Positions 55,114-64,000 of a stretch of DNA of 64,000 bases are shown here, one piece after another. The notes under the pieces are model-generated. The model saw only the letters and a program-made list of their open reading frames with translations. It had not been told where the DNA came from and searched no databases. Source of the DNA: Lathyrus oleraceus. Lineage: Eukaryota; Streptophyta; Magnoliopsida; Fabales; Fabaceae. The stretch is taken from NCBI RefSeq assembly GCF_024323335.1, contig NC_066581.1, positions 347,452,409-347,516,408 on the forward strand, given 5' to 3'. Position numbers and translations under genes: made by a program. The first letter of the stretch is position 1. Each line of letters starts with the position of its first letter.

Positions 55114-55127
55114 ATATTCTTTTCTTT

Positions 55128-56265
55128 TTAGGCGGAGTATTTCTTAACTGCATCGGCGTTCACAGGACGAGTGAACTCTTCACCATCCATAGTTGTAAGA
55201 ATCAAAGCACCGCCTGAAAAGGCTCTCTTAACAACATATGAGCCATCGTAATTAGGAGTCCATTTTCCTCTAGCATCTAGTTTTAAAGATAGCACTTTCT
55301 TGAGCGCAAGGTTACCTTCTCTGAATACACGAGGCCTGACCTTATTATCAAAAGCTTTCTTCATTCTCTGCTGGTACAATTGACCATGGCACATGGCAGT
55401 CAACCTCTTCTCTTCAATTAAATTTAGCTGATCATATTTGATCTGACACCATTCAACTTCAGTCAACTTGGCTTCCATCAAGAAATGCAATGATGGGATC
55501 TCAACCTCTACTGGGAGCACAACTTACATACCATAAACATGTGAGAAATGGGTTTCCCCTGTTGAAGTGCGGATAGATGTACGGTACCCATGTAAAGCAA
55601 ATGAGAGCATTTCATGCCAATCTTTGTAGGTTACCACCATTTTCTGATTGATATTCTTAATATTCTTGTTTGCAGCTTCAACAATCCCATTCATCTTAGG
55701 TCTATAGGGAGAAGAATTATGATGTGCAATCTTGAAGTCTTTACAAAGAGCTTCCACCATATTATTATTCAACTTCGATCCATTATCAGTAATGATCTTA
55801 CTTGGCATACCATAACGGCATATAATCTGATTCTTGATAAATCTCACAACAACTTGCTTGGTTACATTTGCATACGATATTGCTTCAACCCACTTTGTGA
55901 AATAGTCAATAGCCACCAAAATAAAACGATGTTCGTTCGAAGCTTTAGGCTCAATCATTTCAATCATATCAATTCCCCATATGGAGAAGGGCTATGGAGA
56001 GGACATGACATTCAACAGTGTCAGAGGAACATGAATTTTATCTGCACAAATTTGACACTTGTGGCATTACTTCACACACTTACAACAGTCAGATTCCATT
56101 GTCAGCCAATAGTAACCTGCTCTCAACATCTTCTCTGCCATAGCATGTCCATTAGAATGAGTACCAAAGGAACCTTCCTGGACTTCAGTCATCAATAAGT
56201 CTGCTTCGTGTCTATCCACGCATCTGAGCAGAACTATATCGAAGTTTCTCTTATAAAGCACATCA
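55128..56265 (-). pseudogene. Element 3 integrase, broken
   Basis: In order: a zinc-binding N-terminus (HSNGHAMAEKMLRAGYYW, then CCKC), a stop (TAA), another stop (TAG, likely from TGG) near 56000, the catalytic core with FILVAIDYFTKW (first Asp), KIITDNGSKLNN (second Asp) and PKMNGIVEAANK (Glu), a frameshift near 55520, and the C-terminal GKWTPNYDGSYVVKRAFSGG part ending at the natural stop. All three catalytic acids survive but no continuous frame does. Confidence 0.85.
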
Positions 56266-56287
56266 CCATTTAGGTAGAAGTGTCCAG

Positions 56288-56850
56288 TTAATCTCCTAAA
56301 GTCTTCTTATCTTTCAAAGATGCCCCAGCCGGGTAAATCTGACTTTGAAGGAAAAACTTGATATCAAAATACCACGGCTTTTCATCTTTAGCTTCTTCAA
56401 CAGCAAACACATGAGCTGGCCTATCAAGACACATCACGGTCAAATTAGGAACTTCATTCCAGAATTTCACCACAATCATTGAAGCCAATGTTGCAAGAGC
56501 ATCTGCCATCCGGTTTTCATCTCAAGAGATGTGAGGAAATTCAACCTTTGTAAATAAAGTTGAAATCCTCCTCGCATAATCTCTATACGGTATAAAACCG
56601 GGTTGATTCGTCTCCCATTCACCTTTGATCTGATTCACAACCAAAGCTGAATCTCCATAGACGTCCAAATACTTGATTCTGAGATTAATGGCCTCTTCCA
56701 GCCCCATAATGCAAGCTTCATACTCAACCATGTTTTTTTCATACTTGAAAGTCAATCTAGCTGTAAACGGAAAATGTGTGCCTTGAGGAGTAATAATCAC
56801 TGCCCCAATGCCATTACCATACTAATTAACAACTCCATCGAATACCATGC
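56288..56850 (-). pseudogene. Element 3 second (archaeal-type) RNase H
   Basis: VEYEACIMGLEEAINLRIKY and DVYGDSALVVNQIKGEW mark the domain, followed after a TGA (from a likely CGA) by RMADALATLAS. This domain distinguishes Tat/Ogre elements from most other plant Ty3/gypsy elements. A linker follows to the integrase. Confidence 0.8.
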
Positions 56851-57100
56851 CCCAACGGGAACCAGGTTCTGGCCCTTCTTTAAGCAATGGTTCATCATAA
56901 TCTTTCATCTTCAAGTACAAGATCTCTTCGTCTGGAAAATCATGTTGCACTTACTAGTAATCTTCAATCGGTTGGTGAGCCAAATGGTCAGCCAAGACAC
57001 TTTCTTTGATCGCTTTTTGAGATCGATATTCAATATCATACTCGGATAACAACATCTGCCAACGGGAAATCCTCCCAGTTAAAGCAGGCTTCTCAAAAAT

Positions 57101-57400
57101 TTATTTGATTGGATCCATTTTGGATATCAACCAAGTAGTATGATTCAACATATACTGGTGCAGACGCTTAGCAGCCCAAGACAACGTGCAATAAGTCTTT
57201 TCTAGCATAGAATACCGAGTCTTACAATCGGTGAATTTCTTACTGAGGTAGTAAATTGCATATTCTTTCTTTCCAGTTTTGTCTTGCTGACTAAGAATAC
57301 AACCCATACTTTCATCAAGCACAGTCAAATACATGATCAATGGTCTTCCTTCAACAGGTGGAGACAGAATCGGAGGCTCAAGCAGATACTCTTATATACT
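57101..57400 (-). pseudogene. Element 3 first RNase H
   Basis: MIMYLTVLDESMGCILSQQD, KEYAIYYLSKKFTDCKTRYS and AAKRLHQYMLNHT are legible in one frame, which differs from the RT frame by a shift near 57480. It degrades the RNA strand in RNA-DNA hybrids in intact relatives. Confidence 0.8.
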
Positions 57401-58590
57401 GTCAAAAGATTTATGGAAATCTTCGGTCCAATCACAAGACTGATCTTTCCAAAGAAGCTTGAAATAGGCGCACATGTGGCAGTCATATGCAATATAAATC
57501 TTGAGATATAGTTCAAGCGGTCGAGAAAACCTCTGACTTGCTTCACAGTTTTGGGAGCAGGCATTTCTTGTATTGCTTTGACCTTGGCATGATCAACTTC
57601 AATACCCTTCTCACTGACAATAAAGCCCAACAACTTACCAGAACGAACACCAAAAGTACACTTACTAGTATTCAAGCGGAATTTGTACTTCCTCAAACGC
57701 TGGAATAACTTCAACAAATGCTCAACATGTTCTTCTTCATCACTTGATTTGGCAATCATATCATGAACATAAACTTCGATCTCTTTATGCATCATATCAT
57801 GAAAAAGATTGGTCATAACTCTCTGGTATGTTGCACCAGCATTCTTTAAACCGAAAGGCATCACTCTATAACAGAATGTTCCCTAGGGTGTGATGAATGT
57901 GGTCTTCTCCATATCTTCGGGTGCCATTATGATCTGATTATAACCAGAAAATACGTCCATAAATGAAAAGACATTGAATTTAGTTGTATTGTCTACCAAC
58001 ATGTCAATGTGTGGTAGAGGGAAATCATCTTTCAGACTAGATTTGTTCAAATCTCTGTAATCAACACACATGCGAACTTTTCCATCCTTCTTAGGAACAG
58101 GAACAATATTGGCCACCCATTGCGGATATTCAAAGGTAACAAGAAAACCAACGTCAATCTGCTTCTGCACTTCCTCTTTGATCTTTACTTCCATATCAAG
58201 ATGGTTTCTCCTTAACTTCTGCTTGACCGACAGACATTCTGGCTTCAACGACAATCTATGCTTGACAATCTCAGAATTGAAACCAGGCATGTCTTGATAG
58301 GACCAAGCAAACACATCTGAATATTCTCGAAGAAGATCAATCAACCCCTTCTTAGATTCTGGACACAATTGAGACCCAATGTTGACTTCCTTCACATCAT
58401 CCTCGGAACCCAAGTTGACTAACTCAATCTTCTCTTCAAACGGCTGAATGGCTTTTTCCTCGTGCTCAAGTAGATGAGATAATTCATTAGGTACTTCTTC
58501 ATCATCAGTCTCTTCATCATCCTTAAACACAGGGAAATCAAAGTTTGGAGAGGGAGTAGGATCATTGTATTCAATGGGTTTGGGAACCAA
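57337..58590 (-). pseudogene. Element 3 reverse transcriptase, dead
   Basis: One frame from an acidic leader through VRMCVDYRDLNK and FMDVFSGYNQI, then a TAG at 57883-57885 (probably from TGG), then MPFGLKNAGATYQRVM, the catalytic box and the thumb KQVRGFLDRLNYISRF. The box reads YVHDM where YVDDM is expected, so the first catalytic Asp is His. A frameshift near 57480 ends the frame. Confidence 0.88.
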
Positions 58591-59253
58591 CCTGCATAAT
58601 GATTTGATATTTTGATTTTAGAGAAGTGAATTGTAACCAAATATTATGCAGATGGACAATTATTATTTATTTATTTATGTTTTTTGTGATTACCATTTTC
58701 AGAAAAGTAAAAAGTAAAAATAAAACATCATAGATGTGGATGAATAAAATTGTATTTCATTGATAATAATTGAAATGCTTAACAATGTTTACTTCTCCCT
58801 TAGGCATAGGAGAAGGATTTTCTTAAAATTAAAGACAAATTACTTAGAGCGGTGAACAATAACAGGAATATCAACAGCAACCCAGTTGTTGCAAGTCTGG
58901 CCATGCGTCATAAAGTTGGCGCAAGCTTCGTCTTCATCATCCTCGATCACAGCAGTTGAGTGTTGATCATTACCATGAATGAACCCTCCACTACGGAAAC
59001 TCGGTTGTAAATCTCCAGCTTTGACGTTGAACGACCGTAGTTAAAAACCTAATCCGGTCCTATTATTGTTCTCGTTAATCTCTACCATGCAACCCCACTG
59101 ATCAGTGCAACCAGCCTCAATAGCTCCATGAGCAATCTTTGAAAGAAGACATGGATGCCCCAGCTTTTTTCACTTCAGCATTAGACAAGGCTTGGAATGG
59201 AGTTCCAACCTCCTCCTCAGCTTCAACATACGAAAAGGATGACAGATGGCTCA
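58591..59253 (-). other. Element 3 protease-RT gap, intron position
   Basis: An AT-rich section (58610-58790) sits where Ogre elements carry an intron. 58840-59250 still shows traces of the linker after protease, with several stops. Confidence 0.5.
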
Positions 59254-59515
59254 CTAAAGTGCCTTCTCTCCACCAACAACGACAAGCTTTCTGTTCTTAA
59301 CAAATTTAAGCTTTTGGTGTAGAGTAGATGTCACTGCTTCAGCTTCATGAATCCATGGCCTTCCCAGTAAACAACTGTAAATCGGGTGGATATCCATTAC
59401 TTGAAAAGGAATTTGAAAATCACTCAGGCCTATCTTAACTGGCAGGTCCACTTCACGAATGACGGTTTTGCGAGAACCATCAAATGCTTTAACAATCACG
59501 CCAATATACCTCATA
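59254..59515 (-). pseudogene. Element 3 protease, active site deleted
   Basis: Contains VKAFDGSRKTVI, IHPIYSCLLGRPWIHEAEAV and TSTLHQKLKF, the C-terminal half of the domain. The upstream frame ends in NITSCNN and passes at about 59518 into this part with the segment that should carry D-T-G missing. The protease is therefore inactive by deletion. Confidence 0.8.
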
Positions 59516-59529
59516 GGAGCTCAGATTAT

Positions 59530-61924
59530 TGCAAGAAGTGATGTTAGCAACAATGTGGTCAATGTGATCCATAGTAACATCGTGCTCAACATAGGCTTGC
59601 TCTAGTACTTTTTGTAACGCTTCTCTGTGTGCTTCAGAGTTCATTAACAGAGACAACACTTAAATCTTTGATGGAGTTTGGAGCAGCTGCTCCACCATAT
59701 TAAACTCACTCTTCTTAATTAATCTCAATACCTCATCATCATCATTAGTTTTCATTTTGCTGGATTCACTAGACTTACACACTGGAGCACTAACTGGATT
59801 CATCGCAGGTACATCCATTTTCTTATTGGCCAAAACATCCTCTACCTCCTTCGGAAAGACCAGACCAAACACACGACTACTACGAGTCACCTTTGCAATA
59901 TCAGCTATGTTCACCACAGAATTTGCTACAGGTAACGGAACCTCTTGACCATTCTCCACCATTGTGGCATTATACTGATAAGGCATAACTTTATCGGATG
60001 CATACGGGACAGGGCCTGCCAACCGTATAACCAAAAGCGATACCAATCTATTGACGTTATTGTTGCTGCTGCTGTTATATTGAATTACTACCCGCTCAGG
60101 GGTCTTAAACACCGGAGCAATCACATTGACATCATCCATATCCCCCGACTGTTGAATCTGGATTACATTCTCATCCATCAACCTCTGGATATCCCTCTTG
60201 ACAATCATACACCCACGTGGGTTCACACTATAGATTGCACAACCATCATGGTCGTGCTCACAATCATTTATCAAACACAAAGTCCTATGCATCTCCACCA
60301 ACAACCTATGGATACGTTGTACATCGAAGACTCGGAAATTTCCTGGACAACCATCCACCATATTGACAGAGGCATTACCATGAGCAGGAAACATATTAGC
60401 TTTCATATTAGGTGCACGGTCCTCAAAGGACACCATTCCACTTTTCAGGAGCTTTTGTACTTCATATTTCAGTGGGTAACAATTCTCAATATCGCGGCCA
60501 GGAGCTCCCTGGTGAAATGCACAACGAAGTTCAGGTTTGAACCACCATGGAAGTGGCTCGGGAATTTGAGGTGGATTTCTGGATTGAAGTAGGTTCTTAA
60601 GAACTAAGGATGGACATAATTCGGTGTATGTCATAGGAAAAGGGTCAAAGGAGACCTTCTTCCTCTCAAAGCTCTATTGCTGATTATTGTTGTTGTTATA
60701 GTTGGTTCTTTGTTGCGGTTATTGTTGATGTTGTTGTTGTTGGATCGGAACTGGTTGATTGTTGGATTTGTTGGAAAATACAGGAATCACTAAAGAAACT
60801 TGATGTTGATGTTGACGTGGTTGAGAACTCCTTCTGACATGTGGCCTCTTCTGTCTCCCCACAGATATTGAGTTGATTTCCCCTTCCTTCCTTTTGGAAA
60901 AACCACTTCCATTTTTATTGGACGACGCTTCTTCCTTGGACATACGTCATTCACGGACTCCCTCTTCTAACCTCATCCCCATATTTACCATTTCGGTAAA
61001 GTCACTAGGGGCACTGGAAATCTTTCATTCGTAATAAAATGAACTCAGGGTCTTCAGGAAAATCTTCGTCATCTCCTTCTCTTCCAATGAAGGATTAATC
61101 TGAGCAGTAAGTTTCCTCCATATTTGAGCATACTCTTTAAATGTATCATTATCCTTTTGAGACATAGACCTCGGTTGGTCTCTATCAGGTGCCATATCCA
61201 CATTATACTTGTGATGCTTAACAAAAGCTTCACCCAAATCATTGAAAGCACGAACACTTGCACTGTCTAGCCCCATATACCATCTCAAAGTAGCACCAGT
61301 CAAACTGTCTTGAAAGTAGTGAATCAGTAACTGATCATTATCAGTTTGAGTTGACATTTTTCTGGCGTACATCACAAGGTGACTAAGTGGACAAGTATTC
61401 CCCTTATACTTTTCAAAGTCAGGGACTTTGAACTTCATCGGGATCTTCACATTTGGTACCAGGCAGAGCTCAGCAACACTCTTCCCAAATAGGTCTTTGC
61501 CTCTCAGAGTCTTCAACTATTTTCGCAGCTCATGGAATTGATCTTTCACTTTATCCATCTTCTCATAAACATCTAGACCCTCAGATGGATCATAATGGTA
61601 GATGGTGTCCTCGACACGAGGCAAAGTATGAACAACTTGAGGTGGCACAGATATCACCGGGCTAGATGCCGACATATAAGCGTAGGTAGGTGCAAACCCT
61701 TCAGGCATGAAGTTTGGTGGCATTCCCCATGGGAATCCAGCAGGCATAGATAGACCAGATTGGATGGCAGCAACGGGCACAATCGAGGTAGCAACAGTCC
61801 TCTGGGGAGGAGTTACGGGAGTTGGTGAAGACTGATTCTGCGCAGTAAGGACAGACTTCATCATAGCGGTCAACCGTGCAATCTCATCCTTCATCTCTCT
61901 GTTCTCTTGTTCCAAATGTTCCAT
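59530..61924 (-). pseudogene. Element 3 Gag, several stops
   Basis: N-terminal coiled coil (MEHLEQENREMKDEIARLTA), a Pro-rich part, TAG at 61517, the capsid (LTGATLRWYMGL, NVDMAPDRDQPRSMSQ), then TGA codons near 61022 and 60944 and a stop at 60719. A 324-codon open part (60634-59660) follows, with the zinc knuckle CAFHQGAPGRDIENC, whose second His is Arg. Order and content match element 2 Gag. Confidence 0.85.
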
Positions 61925-62217
61925 GATTATGGGTTGATTGGCGCGTGTGTTGTATCTGTGAGTCAGCTTGGCTGAAGCACAGAAGAATAACTAATAAGAC
62001 ATCTGGCCGAAGAAACCTGTTATGCAAATGATGCATGAAATGTAATGTTTTTGTTTATTTAATTTCAAGGAACATGTTGTTTTATTTGCAAACATATAAT
62101 AACAATAATAACAATTTGATTGACCATACAAATCTCTTTTATTCATAAAATTTGGAAGAATTACACTAAGTACAATTTCAGAAACCAAAGTACAAATACA
62201 AGAGAAAAGGAAACTAA
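61925..62217 (-). other. Element 3 ORF1-gag spacer
   Basis: AT-rich, non-coding. Confidence 0.5.
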
Positions 62218-63682
62218 TCATCCTAAGGATCCCTTAGCAACGGTATCAGATAATCTAGCTGCAGGCACGTACTTCCTCCAAATGCGTCAAATCTCGGTCT
62301 CAAAAGATGTCTTCATCTGAGCCTTCTCAAGGACAAGTTGATCAACAATCTTCTTCCAAGCACCGGAAGGTTGAGGCATACTAGAGGAAGGTGGACCCTC
62401 TGGCTCTCTCTATCTCTTCATTGCTCGGTCTTCAAGAAGTTCAATAAGCGCATCTTTACCACTTGACTCAATCTGCAACTCCTCATGCCTTCGACTCAAA
62501 GCATGGAACCGCTCTTCGCACATATCTCTCTTGCTTCATCTTAATGAGTGCGTCTTCCAACTCCTCTACATCTTGGTTAGGGAGAGTTAATGGCTCATCC
62601 ACAACCAAAGAGATAGGTCTTTCACGAGAATATGGCATCTTCAACTCCAAAGCTCTCTTCTTCACCCAAGTAGTGTAAGCTTCCAAAGCTACACATATGC
62701 GCGGACCAAGCTTGGATCTTCCTTTCCTATGCACATTATGCCAAGCGTGTATCATCTTCTGCTTCAAATGTTGGGGATCTTTACCCTCTTGATAGAAAAG
62801 ACCTTCTAACTGAGTGTTATTAGGCTTGTCTCTCAAGGGGAACCCAAGTTGACGATGAGCCAAAGCAGGGTTGTAGTTAATTCCTCCTTGTGTACCAATG
62901 AGGGCACATTAGAGAAGTCACCACAACTATCAATAATATCCAAGCTACTTAATGCAGAATTATACCAAACAATATCATCATTAGTGAGAGACATAAGTCT
63001 CTGAGACCACCGTAGACATTGTTTGTTCTCCAAGAAAGTAGGCATCTGAGGCAAGTGCAAAATAAACCACTTGTATAGAAAGGAACACATCACATAATAG
63101 TCCCACCACCTTTAGAATTCCTTAAATGCAAAGAGAAGTACATATCACCTAACAGAGTAGGCACAGGGTTCCCAATGTTAGGGAACAAGGCTAGACCATA
63201 GATGAGAAATACAAAGATGGCTTCAAAAGCATCCATACTACCGGCTTGAGCAAAGACAGTAGCTTTACCAATAAGGAACTAAGAAGTCAACCCAAACATT
63301 CCTCCTTTCCTCACCCAATGAGCCTCAATCTCGGACTTCTTTAGATGAAGAGCTTCAGCTATGACATGAGATCTGGGAATCTCCTCCAATTCACTAAAAG
63401 GAACATTGTCAGAAATAGGTTTTCCTAAGAGATGGGCATACTCCTCTAACGTAGGCATACGATGATAATCGCGAAAGTGAAGCAATGGTAGAGAGGGTCA
63501 TAAAACTGAACCAACACACTCAAGAGTCCTTCAACCACATCAGCAGATAATACAGACAAAAGCTTCCCATGACATTGCTTGAAGTCCAAGGGATCTAATA
63601 CAAAGGATGACAACTTCCTTAGCTCTTTCAAGTCAGGACATCTGAAACTGTACTTCTTAGTGTTCCTTCGTCCACAATCCAT
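62218..63682 (-). pseudogene. Element 3 ORF1 (Ogre-specific protein of unknown function), broken
   Basis: Starts near 63682 (MDCGRRNTKKYSFRCPDLKE). Legible pieces in shifting frames: RMPTLEEYAHLLGKPISDNV (63485 frame), a TAG at 63279, FLYKWFILHLPQMPTFLENK (63093 frame), PQHLKQKMIHAWHNVHRKGR (62863 frame), and a tail ending ...VAKGSLG at 62218. At least three frameshifts and one stop. Such an extra ORF before gag is a defining trait of Ogre. I recall similar proteins under an uncharacterised-domain name but could not check. Function unknown. Confidence 0.72.
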
Positions 63683-64000
63683 TGTCTGAAAATATTTGCA
63701 AATAAGGCCTTAGTTCCTTGAAATTACTTTTATGTGATGAATGCCATGATGCGCATGAATGTATGAATGCAACAATCACACACAAGGGATCACACATAAG
63801 GAAAACACAAACAAAAGTCAAGGGATGGATCAAGTCATCATCAAGATCAATCATCCATTTTGGTGGATTATGGTTTTCACCCTATCAACACCCAAGTTCC
63901 ATTGATATTGACAAGATTTGATCAAATCAACCAAGAATCAAAGGGTTTGTTGTGAGTCACGAGCATGTAGTCAAGTTAAGAACCATCCCAAAGGAGTGTA
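63683..64000 (-). other. Element 3 5' leader
   Basis: No supported frame. The primer site and 5' LTR should lie further right. Confidence 0.5.

Larger units (their letters stand above)
37977..64000 (-). mobile_element. Element 3: decayed Ogre retrotransposon, 5' LTR beyond window
   Basis: Minus strand. From the right: ORF1, gag, protease, intron-like gap, RT, RNase H, second RNase H, integrase, hairpins, tandem repeats, polypurine tract, then a 3' LTR of about 4.1 kb that is split by element 1. The ORF1 before gag and the second RNase H are diagnostic of Ogre. Stops and frameshifts are present in every coding part, and catalytic residues of protease and RT are lost. The 5' LTR and primer site lie right of 64000, so age cannot be measured here. 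Confidence 0.85.

Noticed and set aside
55614..56198. 194-codon plus-strand frame
   Set aside because: Antisense shadow of element 3 integrase.
59945..60592. 215-codon plus-strand frame
   Set aside because: Antisense shadow of element 3 Gag.

Overview
This window looks like intergenic DNA from a large legume nuclear genome, most likely tribe Fabeae (Pisum, Vicia, Lathyrus). The reasons are the AT-rich background, a single plant-type zinc-finger gene, and a dense nest of Ty3/gypsy elements of the Tat/Ogre lineage. These elements show an extra ORF1 before gag, a second (archaeal-type) RNase H, a tRNA-Arg-like primer site, very long LTRs and tandem-repeat 3' untranslated regions. The species cannot be fixed from sequence alone. 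No bacterial gene, CRISPR array or RNA gene was found.

Layout. 1-12,881: old, low-copy-looking DNA with relics. These are an LTR end (to 2,037), a Helitron-type 3' terminus (2,741), a C48-protease relic (3.1-3.4 kb), and a minus-strand LINE (4.3-7.2 kb) split by a plus-strand solo LTR with target duplication TAACC. The one convincing host gene follows (10,805-11,284), a one-finger C2H2 repressor with an EAR motif, and then a LINE endonuclease relic. 12,882-20,533: stacked minus-strand LTR fragments with palindrome-based tandem arrays and W-box palindromes. 20,534-25,650: a 5.1-kb LTR. 25,909-37,795: a minus-strand LTR retrotransposon with target duplication CTTGG (element 2). 37,977 to beyond 64,000: a decayed minus-strand Ogre (element 3), whose 3' LTR is split by a very young plus-strand element (element 1, 39,423-49,867, target duplication AATAC, LTRs about 99.5% identical).

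How the parts relate. Elements 1 and 2 are internally deleted. Both lack the reverse-transcriptase core and most of integrase, yet both keep LTRs, primer site and polypurine tract, so they probably moved using proteins from other elements. Element 3 shows the full domain order (ORF1, gag, protease, RT, RNase H, second RNase H, integrase) but carries many stops, frameshifts and lost catalytic residues.

The most interesting signals are non-coding. (a) Tandem hairpins directly after the integrase stop in all three elements have stems that differ in sequence but keep pairing (compensatory changes). (b) A second stem-loop (CTACG...CGTAG around CTCAT...ATGAG) recurs at least ten times in otherwise divergent LTRs. 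(c) The first ten bases of the primer-binding site are repeated 71-73 nt upstream, inside the LTR end. I know no published function for any of these; all counts were made by eye.
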